This document shows positions 11,729 through 23,225 of a stretch of DNA of 64,000 bases, in pieces. The notes beneath the pieces were generated by a model that saw only the letters and a program-made list of their open reading frames with translations, searched no databases and had not been told where the DNA came from. The stretch is taken from NCBI GenBank assembly GCA_914767935.1, contig OU612045.1, positions 135,638,680-135,702,679 on the forward strand. The letters are read 5' to 3'. This DNA comes from Coremacera marginata (Eukaryota; Arthropoda; Insecta; Diptera; Sciomyzidae). Positions within the stretch are counted from its first letter, which is position 1. The number at the start of each line of letters is the position of its first letter. A program made the translations under genes and the position numbers.

Positions 11729-12059
11729 AAAAAAAAAACGAAATGGCCATTTCAGCCCTTGAAAGGACTTTGACCGAGCTTCTTATGATCAATTGTGTTG
11801 TGTGTGATGTCAAATGTTTGCACACAAATGATTAAGAACTGGACCTACATGTTTTACGCCGACTCCGAACGGCTTATGTTCTCAAGAAGCTTTTCATGGC
11901 AGTTTTTACTCTCTGAGGTTTGTCATTGTCTGCAGAGAGGTGACGGCCGAACAGAAAAATGAATTCAATTGAAAAATTTTTCTGTGCCAGATGGAGGGTT
12001 CGAACCTGGGTTCTCTGGCGTAAGAGTCACACACTCTACCCACTACGCCACGGCCGCCA
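11729..12059 (-). mobile_element. tRNA-derived SINE, full-length copy A (331 bp)
   Basis: On the minus strand the element starts TGGCGGCCGTGGCGTAGTGG. An internal RNA polymerase III A box (TGGCGTAGTGG, 12040-12050) and B box (GGTTCGAACC, 11997-12006) sit at tRNA spacing. A body of about 250 bp follows, ending in the palindrome GAAATGGCCATTTC and then CG plus about 12 T. It is flanked by 10-bp direct repeats CGTGTTAATA (11719-11728 and 12060-12069), proof of retroposition. SINEs are transcribed by Pol III and copied by a LINE's reverse transcriptase. Other copies lie at 23226, 35656, 46512 and, split, at 55977/57826. Confidence 0.92.
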
Positions 12060-12069
12060 CGTGTTAATA

Positions 12070-14439
12070 TCATATTTTAATTATGCAAGTAAAATTCTTA
12101 ATTGTAAGATCTCTTTCTTGAATAGTTTTTATACCTGTATTATGGAAATTTCATTAAATATTTTCACAAATTACGGTTGCATCGAAATAAAAAAACCAAA
12201 AATATAAAAATTGGTAATTTTGCGTACTATCGCTAATAATGAGCAAAAAACCCCTAACTCGCTTTTTGTCCGAAATCTAATGAAGAAAAAGTAGGGTTTA
12301 ACAATGAAGTAGGGAGGTTGCCGGCAGTGGAATCTTTGGTAGAACTCAATCGCGGGGAAGACTGATGTGACCCTTGTTGTCAATCCAATCCACTACTATA
12401 GAATATGTGACTATGAAAATATGAATATGAAAACCAGAAACATGTTAAGGTTTAAGTGAAAGTCACATACTTTTATAACTTTCAAAGCTTTCCTCTTTGT
12501 ATTTAGTGCTGTAGCATGGTGTAAAAATTTAAATTTTGTAAGTATTTCTTATTGACTTTTAAAAGCATTAAAAATATGTTAATAAAACCGAACTAAGCTG
12601 CAAAATAGTTCAAAGTTTTTTTATTTGATGGCGACATTACGACTTTTGACATACGACAACTAATCAACACATAAGAAAAAACTAGCTCCATCTTTCAACC
12701 CCTTTGTCCCTCTAGTATTACTTCAATAGGGAATGAACTGTGGCAACATATAACTAACAACAACACTTACAGCAAGATCACAAACAACACAGCAGCAACA
12801 ATTGCCATAACTCATCAAAAATGTAATTTTGTCAACATTATGTATTTTATATGTATGTGTGCGCCTGAATGTAGTTCCTTTGCAGTACAATTTTGTTGTT
12901 GTTGCCAATACTGGCATTGCCACAGTATAGCAATGCGTTTCGATGCATTTGATTTGCATTACAAACTCATTTCATTTCATTCCGCTTAATTTTCATTAAG
13001 AATTAATATAAAATTTAATGATATTTATTCGCTCAAATGACTGCGTCTCTCAATACCGCAACATAGAATCAGAGACGTAGTTGTTCCCCTCTATTTGTTG
13101 AATCTGCAATGCTTTATGTACTCACTGCAACTTTTTCGTTACGAAATTAGCAGAACTTGAAGCTTGCGCCTGCGAAACGATCAACGATCGTGTCCGCATT
13201 CCGCGTTCGAACATTAATTTGCTGAATTAATTGCGAAGGGGCGACAAATGTTGAAGACAACAAAAGCTAAAGAGGCAAACAAGACAAAAATTTTACTTGC
13301 AACAAGATTGCAATGACAACAACGTGTCAGCAATCAACACAACAACAAATAAGTTAAATGATCACACAAAAATATTATGTTAAAGAAAAATATAAAAATA
13401 AATATTCACTCAAGATGTTGCTGCAATGTTTGGCCGACAACGTGGTACCGCGTGCGAATTGAAATAAATAAATAACAAGGAAAATATAAAAAAACTGATG
13501 GATGAATGCGTCTGTTGCCCCAATGTGCGATGGTTTTGGCGATCATTTGTTGGCAGTTTTCAAAATCAACACAATATGCAGAGCGTTATGGGAAAACAGT
13601 GGGTTATTATTTGTATTAAGCAGAAACATTTAAAAAAAAAAAGAATATAAAATTGAGGTAAAACATATGTTACCTTATCTCACTAAATTAGAAGATAGCA
13701 TTTAACGTTTAATCCTTTAGTGACGAGATGCCAAAAATGCAGGTAAAATAGAAATTTTGTGAGAAGAGCTATATCACACGTAGAACTCAAGATCTTAAAT
13801 ATAAAAATGTTTGGAGCCTTAGACCGCCCCGTTCCAGACCGTTGCATATATGTAACGCAGTAGAACTAAATTTTTCATTTAAAAACATAGTTTTTCTTAA
13901 ATTTGAATAAATGTTTAACGGTAGTAATTTATTACTATATACAAAAAAAAAAAAAAAATAAATGTAGTTATTTTCAAAAAGGGCATTTGAACAAAGGTGT
14001 TGAATACTAAATTGTGTAGGAAAAAAAATTAAATTTAATTCGCAGGAATAAATAATAGCTCCCAAGACAATCGTTGTTAAAAAGTTAATGTAAACAAAAA
14101 AAGTTAATGCTAAAAAATGCTAAAGTCCTAAGTCGAATTTTTTAGACATACTTTTTATAGACGAAACTCTACATTCAGAAATAAAATTTCCAGAATATCT
14201 AGAAAAACAGCACCCGATCGTTAGAAAATCGATCTTCATTGAGCGTCATAGCCGATTTTCTAAAAAAAAATTGAAGAAACTTAGCGTACTTGTGTTGAAG
14301 TTTTTTATTCCATTTGAGTAAATTTTTCATAAGCAATTCATGTAAGCAGTTAATTTTTTTATATAAATAAATAAATCTAAGTAAAAATAAATCTAAATAA
14401 ATAAATAATCTTAATAGATAACATAAATAAATATAAAAC
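12070..14439. other. Non-coding stretch, partly host-like
   Basis: No gene recognised. About 12640-13620 is less AT-biased and rich in CAA/ACA triplets (for example 13255-13345), typical of fly unique non-coding DNA. The rest is AT-rich with homopolymers, and short AAATAAATCT-type repeats at 14360-14410. Confidence 0.45.
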
Positions 14440-15370
14440 TTATATAAATCGGGATCAAGGCAAGACATTGCTAACTATCTATCCTTAGACCTATATCTAA
14501 GTTACCTTCAATTCCCAAACTGTTTGAAGTATTGATGAAAAAGCAGATTTATCTCTGCATAAAAAATTCGAAATCGAAATGTCAGCAATGTTTTGTCTCA
14601 GGCAGATCCACCTCTACAAACCTTGTTATATTTTCTCACTTTATAAAAATAGAATTAGAAAAAGGTAGACAAATGCTTTTTTTACTGACTTTGCTAAAGC
14701 CTTCGATAGAGTTCAACACTCAATCTTAATAAATAAGCTGAGTCTGATGGGATTCCATTCTTCGCTCTTGTCTTGGCTTAGAGACTACCTCTTGGGTCGG
14801 AGCCAAAATGTCAGCATCGGAAACAAGCTCTCTACGGCCATAATAAATCATTCAGGTGTGCCACAAGGAAGCCATCTTGGGCCACTGTTGTTTGCTCTCT
14901 TCATCAATGATCTTCCTAATGTTTTACAAAACTCAGAATGCTTTATGTATACTGACGATATATCTTAAAGACTCTTATCATTTCAATAATAGGCTTAATA
15001 CTTGAATATGGATGTGTAGTCTCGGATCCATTTTATGAATTGCATAGTGCAAGATTGGAAAAAAATTCCAAAACGTTTTACTTGTTTTCTATTAGGTAAA
15101 CTAAACTGGAATTTTATACCGGTTTATACTTCTCGATGTGCAGTTATTGTACTTAGATCATTAAATTCTAGACGGAAATATTTTCTAATAACTTTTACTC
15201 GCTATCTTTTAATGAACAATATCAATTGTGCGTCAATCTTTGCCCTTCTCAATATATATGCCCGGGAAAGACACATTAGACAAAGAGGTCTCTTTTACAT
15301 TCCACAAAGAATTTTGTGGTTTACAAAACAAATAAAAATTAAAGAAATATATTGCCTCATCTTTTAAACT
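14440..15370 (+). pseudogene. Non-LTR retrotransposon reverse transcriptase, internally deleted
   Basis: Remnant of a LINE reverse transcriptase, which copies element RNA into DNA at the insertion site. Visible in order, in changing frames: KSGSRQDIANY and RPISKLPSIPKLFEVL (about 14443-14535); the GRST-TNL block near 14600; FTDFAKAFDRVQHS (motif A, with catalytic Asp, about 14683-14724); MGFHSSLLSWLRDYLLGRSQ (14747-14806); GVPQGSHLGPLLF (motif B, near 14854); and YTDD in place of YADD near 14950. The frame stops right after it and the thumb is missing. A C-terminal block typical of such elements then follows (LNWNFIPVYTSRCA, RSLNSRRKYF, ERHIRQRGLFYIPQRI, 15098-15330). The PQGSHLGPLLF motif suggests the Jockey/CR1 group. 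A related C-terminal fragment lies at 38860-39360. Confidence 0.85.
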
Positions 15371-15695
15371 AATACTTCTCCATATTAAAGAAATCATTAC
15401 TGTAATTATAAAGATGGTTTTTCTTCAAGTAACTTCTGCTTTTATACAATTTCTGCTAATACTAACACTCATTATAGCCATCTTTATCTCTTATACGTAT
15501 ATTTAAGTAAAAACTTAAACAAAGAAGCTGTTTTGATAACGCTTCTCGAAATCATGACCTCACTTCATTAAACCATGTAAAAATTCCTTTCTTTTAGGAG
15601 AAACCTCTATGAAATATAGAAAAATTTATGTATGTGAATTGAAGCTACGGTTTATTAATTTAAGGGAAGCAGATTTTTCTGAGTGTACTAGCATT
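15371..15695. other. Spacer between two non-LTR fragments
   Basis: AT-rich; probably the 3' UTRs of the two flanking retroelements, which run in opposite orientation (tail to tail). No tail or target duplication was found. Confidence 0.4.
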
Positions 15696-17440
15696 TGAAC
15701 AATGTGTGCGACGGTGGACATTATGCCTCTAGGCGTAACCTACACATTTTTCTGAGATGGTACTTGTAGAGACCGTGGCCTGTGACCAGTGCAGTAAGCC
15801 AGCTTAAAGTCTCTTTCCGTTTTTCTTTATTTCTAAACCCAACGGCAGCATAACTTGTCAAACCTCCATTGCGCTTGTTGGAGTGGTGTATATTGCACCG
15901 GTTATTCCAACACACGCCAGCCGTTGAACTCTGTCCAGTCTCTTCTTAATGGTTTAAGATTAAGATTAAAGGCCTTCCTAACCTTCTTCTTTAGAGATTC
16001 GAGTTCCGTGCACCACCATGGCGTCGGATCACCTTCATCTACTGAAGATATAGGACATGCCACCTCGTGCGCTTCGTCCATGACCGAACTAAGATGTTTG
16101 ACATGACTTTTAACTTCGGCTGTATTCCCTAGTACTTTTATAGCTTTTTGGGTTAGTATTTCCCTCAACATCGCCTTATATTTCACAAGATCTTGGGAAT
16201 CCTGACCTTCCTGCTATTCCGCTGGCGTCGGATTGCGTACTTGAATTCAAACTTTATGGATCTGTGGTTGGGCATGGTTTGCCTATCCACGACCTTCCAA
16301 TTTTCTATTCTGTTCAGAATCTTTTTGCAAATAAGAGTTACATCAATTACTTCCGCTCGCTTTGCATCAACGAAATTCGGCTGTGTTCCTCTATTTGCTA
16401 CCAAATGATTGTTGCTTCCCCACGCAATATTGTGCGCGTTGGCATCACATTTTATCATCACTCCAATGATCCTTTCCTCACAGTACTTTACCAGATTCTC
16501 CATCGCTTTTGAAGGTGATTGGTAGAGTCGTAAGGAAGATACGCTGAAGCTACCATACGAGCACCTCCACCATTCCCGATTTTCACAACGGTGAGATCCA
16601 GGGAGTATAGGTGTGGCATATGTACCGCTAGGATACCATGTCTCACCAAGATATAAGTCCTCCACCTGCCTCCACAGCGTGGCCTTTCGCTCTGAGAGAC
16701 CTTTAATTCTATTGTGAAGAGTCCAAGGTTCTTGGAGCATTGCTATGTCAATTCCATCCTCCTCCATGCAACGCATCACTATTGCTGATGCTGCCTTACT
16801 ATGGTGTAGATTGTGCTGACACACCACGTGGTTTTCTTGGTACTGGCTATCGACTTTTGAGGGTCGTCCACCAGCTTCCATCGTCCTTTCTCTGTGTGGC
16901 AGGGTGCCCATCCTTAGCCTAAGAGCTAACAGCCGCTTTGAATTTAGCGTTCCCTGCTGGCTGCCAGCTTCGAAAAGACTGGCTGACAATTCCACTCCTT
17001 TCGAGGTTTTATCGTCCACCAGGCCCATCAGGTTGCCTTGCGGCTTCCTGCACCCGTCCATGGTTAAGTCCTTTCGGGATTCCACCGATTCGGGTCTCGT
17101 CCTCTCAGCGCACCCTTCCTTTTTATTATTTTTATTGGCTTCATCCATGAAGATCCCACGAGTTGGGGAGAAAAAGACGGACTGAACGGACAGAGATGCC
17201 CATTATCCTCCCTGTCTCCCTGTCTCCTCAGGCTGCCCTGAGGAGACACCATTCGCGATCTAATACCCCTAGATCCTGCACCATCTTTGCAATCTCCCTC
17301 GACGTCTACAACCTTAGAAATGGGGAGGTGACTTTTAGTTCGTCACTCCACAAAGGCTCACCCAATAACCATTGTGTCTTTGTAGCTTAAGCCTCTACAT
17401 CGCGTCAAGATTGTCACCCTTGCGTAGAGGTTGCGACAAT
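15696..17440 (-). pseudogene. LOA/R1-group non-LTR retrotransposon lacking its RT domain
   Basis: Minus-strand LINE fragment. A 321-codon open segment (17148-16183) contains an apurinic-type endonuclease. It starts near QHNLHHSKAASAI, then DIAMLQEPWT with catalytic Glu, IKCDANAHNIAWGS with catalytic Asp and Asn, and NHRSIKFEF with the final His. The endonuclease nicks target DNA to prime reverse transcription. The frame continues, shifted, at 16186-15902 (ending TPWWCTELESLKKKVRKAFN, the usual EN-RT linker). It then jumps within about 40 bp to a C-terminal part, LSWLTALVTGHGLYKYHLRK (near 15800-15760), resembling the end of the RNase H region. The whole reverse transcriptase is missing, a deletion of perhaps 1.5-2.5 kb judged from family architecture. 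Sequence upstream to about 17440 is probably 5' UTR or ORF1 tail. Its GC content is clearly above that of the surroundings. Confidence 0.82.
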
Positions 17441-18419
17441 AAAAAATAGCAAAAAATATCTCAGGGTTTCAGGTAGATATTGGCCAATAGAATGTATCTC
17501 CTAAAAAATGCTTCCGTGTTAGCTCGAATAAACGATCTTCCGTTATCGAAATTTAGAGTTTTCCTTCAAACCCTTTGCAAAGAAAAATTTTCCTTTGAGA
17601 CCTTCAACAAAATCATGCCTTGATTTTTTGGCCACAAAAAATTATTTCGTTGGGTATGTTCTATGGGACAAAGATTACTTAAACGATCAACCTATTAAAA
17701 GTCCCACAGTGTAATTATTTCCTTGCAAAATATATAATAGTACTAATAAATACGACCTTAACTGATGAACAGAGTTTTATTTTATTTATGAATAATAGCA
17801 GAGTTAAAATTTCCATAAAAATTATCACAACTATTGCCCAGCAATTTCCGCATATATTTTTTTTTTAACGATGAAATGTTTATTGTAGCCCACTGTTCAA
17901 AGTACATATTTGGTTTTCTAGTTAAGAACTTGTGGTGGCAAACTTTTAACCTAAATAATATAATTACCGACGCTTAATTGCTTGATTAGACGGTGAAATA
18001 CATATTTTCTGATGAGAGAGAAAGTGTGTAATAAGGAAATAAGTCAGTCACGTCGATTGCTCAAAATCACAACTATAACTTAAGAAAACCACATCAGTTA
18101 TAATCCGTCACGATTTTCAGCATTTAATGTAATTTAATGCAATTAGTTGTCAAAGCTTTTTATATGCATCTTTAGATACAATCTATCAATCCATTTTTAC
18201 GGATGGACTGATCTTTACCTCAACAATTAATCTCTAATTATCCCCAAGCAACTGTCATAAGCAATAAAAACTGCACGGTGAGAAAGGAATTAAAACTAAA
18301 ACCAAAAAAGTACAAGATATTCGCATATATGAAGGCCGATTTCACTTGGGCATGCACAATCACTCTGCGTGTTTCTTCACCGAGTGTAATGATGTCCCCA
18401 ACCGAATCAACTTAGCGAC
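17441..18419. other. AT-rich stretch upstream of a small ORF
   Basis: No element boundary recognised. The last 120 bp (18300-18419) are less AT-rich than the rest, and could be 5' leader sequence if the next ORF is real. Confidence 0.4.
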
Positions 18420-18692
18420 ATGCAGTTCAGACTCATCATGGTTGTTTTTCTGCTTTGCATTTCACTGATCGGATTGGATTATGACAGGCAACATAACCGT
18501 TTTCATTCGAAGCGACACATCTTTGCCCAAACACTGCCAGACACAGTCGCCGATCGTCAAAATAAATATGCAGACGACAGTTGCAGGTTTCTAATATCTA
18601 TCGAAGAGATGTGCGTGAAATGTTGTTGGTACATTCAATTATTGCTTTACGATCAACGCTTAATTTGGATTAAATATATTCACGATAAATAA
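18420..18692 (+). CDS. Possible small secreted peptide (90 aa), unrecognised
   Basis: I do not recognise this protein. The start ATG gives MQFRLIMVVFLLCISLIG, a convincing signal-peptide-like run: one basic residue, then a hydrophobic core, with polar residues after about position 20. The remainder has a dibasic KR near residue 32, a possible processing site, and a cysteine-bearing segment (DDSCRF, EEMCVKCC) near residues 54-69. The C-terminal 20 residues look less constrained and could be read-through into an intron. An AATAAA overlaps the stop (about 18690). It overlaps no transposon I could identify, unlike most open frames here. A chance ORF is quite possible; a conserved orthologue would settle it. 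Confidence 0.3.
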   Translation: MQFRLIMVVFLLCISLIGLDYDRQHNRFHSKRHIFAQTLPDTVADRQNKYADDSCRFLISIEEMCVKCCWYIQLLLYDQRLIWIKYIHDK

Positions 18693-19302
18693 ATGTGCGA
18701 TCATTAAAGCTGATATATTTGGCGAGACTCTTCCTTGAATCTGCTGATTGTGTTACTGATTAGCATTTTTTGCATTTTTTTTTAATTATTTGAAGATTAG
18801 ACAGCATTTATTTGCATTTTGTTTAAATTAGAGAAAATCTGACATTTAGTTGAATTGATTTTGGGGCAATATTATACACTCTAAAATATTTCTTGAAAAC
18901 TTTTATCAAAATGAATGTAAGCTTTTAATTCATTTTCCGTTGTTTTCAAAAATTAAAATCATTTTGGCTCATTTTATAAAAATAGGCAATTATTGCTGAA
19001 TTTCAAACAAGGAATTTTACAATATTTGAATATACGACTAAAAATGTTTCTTTTTCAATACAAACATTTGCAATGATGAACACATAATGCTTACAAATTT
19101 TAAGAACGACAGAAAGTATTAAATTTTCTCAACAAATCTGAAAAAACAAAAATGTGAAAAAAATTAAAAAAAAATATCAGTGTGTTATTGTTATTGGGCT
19201 CAAAGAACTTTTGTGGAATTAAACTAAGATAATCGTTGTAAAATTGGACGTGTGCCCTTTTACCCAATTTTTTACAATATCTGAGCGATTTAGGATAACG
19301 GG
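18693..19302. other. AT-rich stretch without recognisable feature
   Basis: Poly(A/T) tracts and short frames only. Confidence 0.45.
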
Positions 19303-20621
19303 TACGGGGCTGTTCATAAACTACGTAACATGTTTTGGCCAATTTTTGAAACTCCCTTTACCCCTCCCCCCCCCCTATGTCATACTTCGTCACAAGGTCT
19401 TAACCCGCCCCCTTCGTTCCCCCCGATGACACGACACTCTTTTACTTATTTACTTTTACTTTACTTGTTCAGCATTGACCGAAAATAGGTCGATTAGATA
19501 AATTCTTAAAATCTTATATTCTTTTTGGAGATCATGAAAATCTATCTTTGTGTGACCTCCAGGTTGAGAAAAGTATACCGTTACGTTAACGCAACGCTGG
19601 ACAAAAATGGGTTAACAGAACACCAACAAGAAGCGATACGTTATAACTTGGATGTTCGACAATTATGAAAATTTCTGTTTGTTTTATTTTTTGAAGTGAA
19701 ACTTTTATAGCCGCGTATACAACAATACGGCGAGCTAGATGGGGGTAAAGCCAATGTAACGAAGTGGTCTTATGAAAACAACAACACAGCAATTCGCCGC
19801 ACGAGTTGTATAAAAACGAAAAAATTGCTATGTAAAATTTTTTTATATTTTTTTATCTTTATCTTTATTTTTTTATCTCTCATATAATTCAAATGTAGTT
19901 TTTTACTCACATTAAAATCGAAAGATTAATATATTCGCATGCTGCGGTATTTTAACACACAAAATACTGTTTACAAGTTCTTCCATTACTTAAACATAAG
20001 AAGGATATGTTACTAAAATATTGGATATGATACGAAAGAACCAAAAAAGTTATCCGAAAGTATAACTTCACCTTACAGTAAAAATGTAGAAAATATAATT
20101 ATCTTCGCATTTGTGTTGAAGAATTAATAGCTTTGAAATTGTAAACGAATAATTTTTCGAAATATAATCGAAACTTCGTATGTTTTTCGAATCGTTATCG
20201 ATATCGAATTCGATTGTTATCATCGCGAACTATTCGTAAATTTTTAAATTTTCGATTTCGAAGTGGGATTTTGTGCCGTTTGGGAAAAGAACAATTTTTG
20301 AGATAATGTTGGAGTTTCTTTTATATATATATATATATACATGTCTGCATCATTCAGGATTAAATATCGTCGCAAATGCAACATAAAACACAATGCAAAT
20401 CTTGTAACGAAAAACGCAACAACATTTTTAACTGTGTAGGCACGGTAAAATAAACCCAAGCAAGTATGCGCGGTGGCATAAGGTCAGAGCTTCTGACCAC
20501 GAAGCAAAGGTTTAGTTGTCCTAACTGCAGTTAAAATTTTGTGCTTTTTTTAAATTAAAAATATTTACAATCATATAGGCAGTTTTTGTTTTTTTTTTAA
20601 AAAAACTGAAAATAAATTTTA

Positions 20622-21906
20622 TCAGGTTGGCAACTAAGTTATTGCGGATTTTTTTTAGAAAATAAAAGACAATTTTTTCATGGATCGAAATAACTTTATT
20701 CTGTAATGTATTGCCCATTTTGAGCAATGACCTTTTGCCATCTTTCAGGCAGCATCATAATTCCACGTTCATAAAACTTCTGGTTTTTATCAGCAAAAAA
20801 CTGAACCAGGTACGATTTGACATCATCATTATTACTGAAACTTTTACCATTCAAGGAGTTTTGCAAAGATCGAAATAAAAAGTAATCAGATGGTGCAAGG
20901 TCAGGACTATATTGTAGATGTGGCAAAACATCCCAACCAAGCTTCAATCATTTTTGCTGAGTGACCAAAGATGTGTGTGGCCTAGCATTGTCATTGTGGA
21001 ATACAACATCTTTTCGATTTCTCAATTCAGGCCGCTTTTCTTCAACTGCATTGTTCTATTTTGTTAGTTGTTCAATGTAGACATCTGAATTGATTGTTCG
21101 GTTGGTTGGTATAAGTTCAAAGTAGACAATTCCTTTATAATCCCACCAAACTGATAACATAACTTTCTTTTGATGAATATCAGCTTTTGATGTTGTTTGA
21201 GCTGGTTCACCTGGCTTGTTCCACGATCTTTTCCGATTGACATTGTTGTAAACAACCCATTTTTCATCACCAGTTATCAATTGTTTTAAAAAAGGATCAT
21301 TTTCATTACGTTTCTTTAACAAATCGCAGATGTTAATGCGTTGTGTTAAATGATTTTCTTTCAGTTCATGAGGAACCCATATATCGAGTTTTCGTCCATA
21401 GCAAAGTTGTTTTAAGCGATTTTCAATGCATGTATGTGATGCATGAAGCTTCTCCGCAATCTCACGTGTTGTACTGTGACGATCCGAATCTATTATTGCT
21501 TCGATTTGGTCGTCATCAACTTCAACTGGACCACCAGAGCGTTTTTCATCTTTGAGTGAAAAATCACTAGAACGAAATTTGGCAAACCAATTTTGACACT
21601 GCTGTTCTTTTAAAGCTTCGTCACCATAAACAGCACATAACTTTTTGTGAGCTTGCGATGCGTTTTTCCTTTCCGGAAATAAAAAAGCAAAATATGACGA
21701 AAATGTTCGTTTTGATTTTCCATTTTTCAACAGACGCCGAACAAACGCTACACAACCGATCAAAAATTTTTTTTACTGATTGACAGTTGAAGTACCAACT
21801 ATCAAATAACAAAATGTCTTTGACATTTCGATTACGTCAGCAAACCTAAAAATTCAGCTAAAGACATCTATGAGTGAAATCCGCAATTACTTTGTTGCCA
21901 ACCCAA
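20622..21906 (-). mobile_element. Near-complete mariner, cecropia-like (1.29 kb)
   Basis: The terminal inverted repeats are TCAGGTTGGCAACTAAGTTA (left) and TTGGGTTGGCAACAAAGTAA (reverse complement of right), both continuing TTGCGGATTT. TA dinucleotides lie outside both ends (20620-20621 and 21907-21908). The length is normal for a mariner. It is nested within the 19306-22962 element and is clearly the younger insertion. Confidence 0.92.
20704..21723 (-). pseudogene. mariner transposase, lightly frameshifted
   Basis: Transposase of the mariner family; it binds the element ends and catalyses cut-and-paste into TA. The most likely start is ATG at 21723 (MENQNEHFRHILLFYFRKG). A frame change near 21670 leads into NASQAHKKLCAVYGDEALKE. 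The helix-turn-helix region continues as DEKRSGGPVEVDDDQ and STTREIAEKLHASHTCIE, then KLDIWVPHELKE (the WVPHEL linker). The first catalytic Asp is in TGDEKWV and the second in HNDNARPHTS, in another frame (about 20990-21020). The third is in YSPDLAPSDYFLF (about 20871-20909). The C-terminus is PERWQKVIAQNGQYITE. At least three frame changes prevent function, but decay is light compared with the other two mariners. A close relative of Hsmar1-type (cecropia subfamily) transposases by motif. Confidence 0.9.
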
Positions 21907-22965
21907 TATAAACAAAGCCCAAATTATACAATCGATTGATGATGATTTTGGATAATAAATTCTTTTTGGCATCAATCCTATGGAATAAATTGCAAGATCT
22001 ATACTATGCTTGCTTTCAGGTTTGTTCGTATTTTGTTCGCTTTGATGCAAGGGAGGCAATGGTGAGATGGTAGCACGTTCAAGTTGCAGTCGAATTGTAC
22101 GCTATTCGATGCGAGTAAGGTTAGGGAAAAGTGCATTATTCCCGACACAGGTTTGTCTTTTTAATTTTTATAAATAAAAATATAATTAACAAAAAATAAA
22201 ACAGCAAGATCTGTCGTCTGTGCTATGAGGATCGAGGCTGAGATGAATTAAGTCATCATATTAAAATAAAAACAATCCTCTTGATAAACAATTGTGCCAC
22301 GAAAGTAAAAAAAAAAAACTGTGATCTAATTCTGTATGTGAATATTGAACTTATCTGCAACTGTTCATAAACAAAAGGGACAATTGATATATCACTATGT
22401 TGAATATACTAGTTGGCTTTATGAAAAAAGACAGTTCTTGAACTACTACTGGTATAAAGGCTGACTGCTTTTTAACCATTTGGTTGCACTGAAGGAGGGA
22501 ATGTTAATAAAATAAATTAGCAATCTTCCCAAAATTCCATTTTTTGGGTAAAAGTTTCACTTCTACCGTGCGTGGCGGACACACACATATTTTTTTATGA
22601 CTCGTTTATGGCCGCCTTGAACGTAGAGTCATAACAGCTATTTCCGATGACTGTTTTGGAGTAAGAGTTCACACTTCATTTCAGCAAAAAACTGTGTTTT
22701 AAAGGTGTTTCAAATGCCTTTTATACCGTTGCTCGGGTTAAACACAGCTTTGGCTGTCTTTTTCGGTTTGTGATACGTTCGTTTTAATAGGTGCATTTTT
22801 TTATTGATAAAATATAAAAGCAATAATAAATTTGAATTTTATTAAAATTTGTAAGTTTTGAAAACTGAATTCAAAAACTTTTTTGTAACGTAATGCACGA
22901 CTGACCTTGTCTCCCCCCATCCCCCTTCCCCTAAAAGTGTTACGTAATTTATGAACAGCCCCTAC

Positions 22966-23225
22966 CATGAAAGGGGTAAATTATTTTATACTACGTTCGT
23001 AACGCACACAACGAATTCTTCAATACCATCACTACCTGTGTTGATTTAGTCGTCTGTTCGTGAAGCTATAAAGGGTAGGGTACTACTGTAGTGTCTACTG
23101 CGACTGAAAGGGTTAAGACACCCTCTAGAGGGCGCATTAAACGTACTTTTTTATATAAGAGAAACCTCTTTTTGAACGACTTTTTAAATATGACTGTCAA
23201 ATTAACAATAAATTGAGAACATTCG
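22966..23225. other. Short spacer between TIR element and SINE
   Basis: Nothing recognised. Confidence 0.4.

Larger units (their letters stand above)
19306..22962. mobile_element. 3.7-kb TIR element with pyrimidine-rich subterminal tracts
   Basis: The ends are inverted repeats: left GGGGCTGTTCATAAACTACG then TAACA; right, as reverse complement, GGGGCTGTTCATAAATTACG then TAACA. TAC precedes the left end (19303-19305) and follows the right end (22963-22965), a possible 3-bp target duplication. Just inside each end, on the plus strand, is an extremely C-rich run (CCCCTCCCCCCCCCC near 19360; CCCCCCATCCCCCTTCCCC near 22914). No transposase could be read in the parts outside the nested mariner, so the element is non-autonomous or decayed. 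The superfamily is not assigned. Without the mariner it is about 2.4 kb. Confidence 0.72.

Noticed and set aside
11990..12059. tRNA gene (A and B boxes, plausible spacing)
   Set aside because: The tRNA-like part is the head of a SINE repeated at least five times in the window. The acceptor stem does not close and the body continues for 250 bp.
16904..17390. Overlapping plus-strand frames opposite the LINE endonuclease
   Set aside because: They are shadows of the minus-strand LINE and its GC-rich 5' region.
20466..20520. Possible tRNA-like segment (GCGCGGTGGCATAAGGTCAG)
   Set aside because: An A-box-like word is present but there is no B box at proper distance and no second copy.
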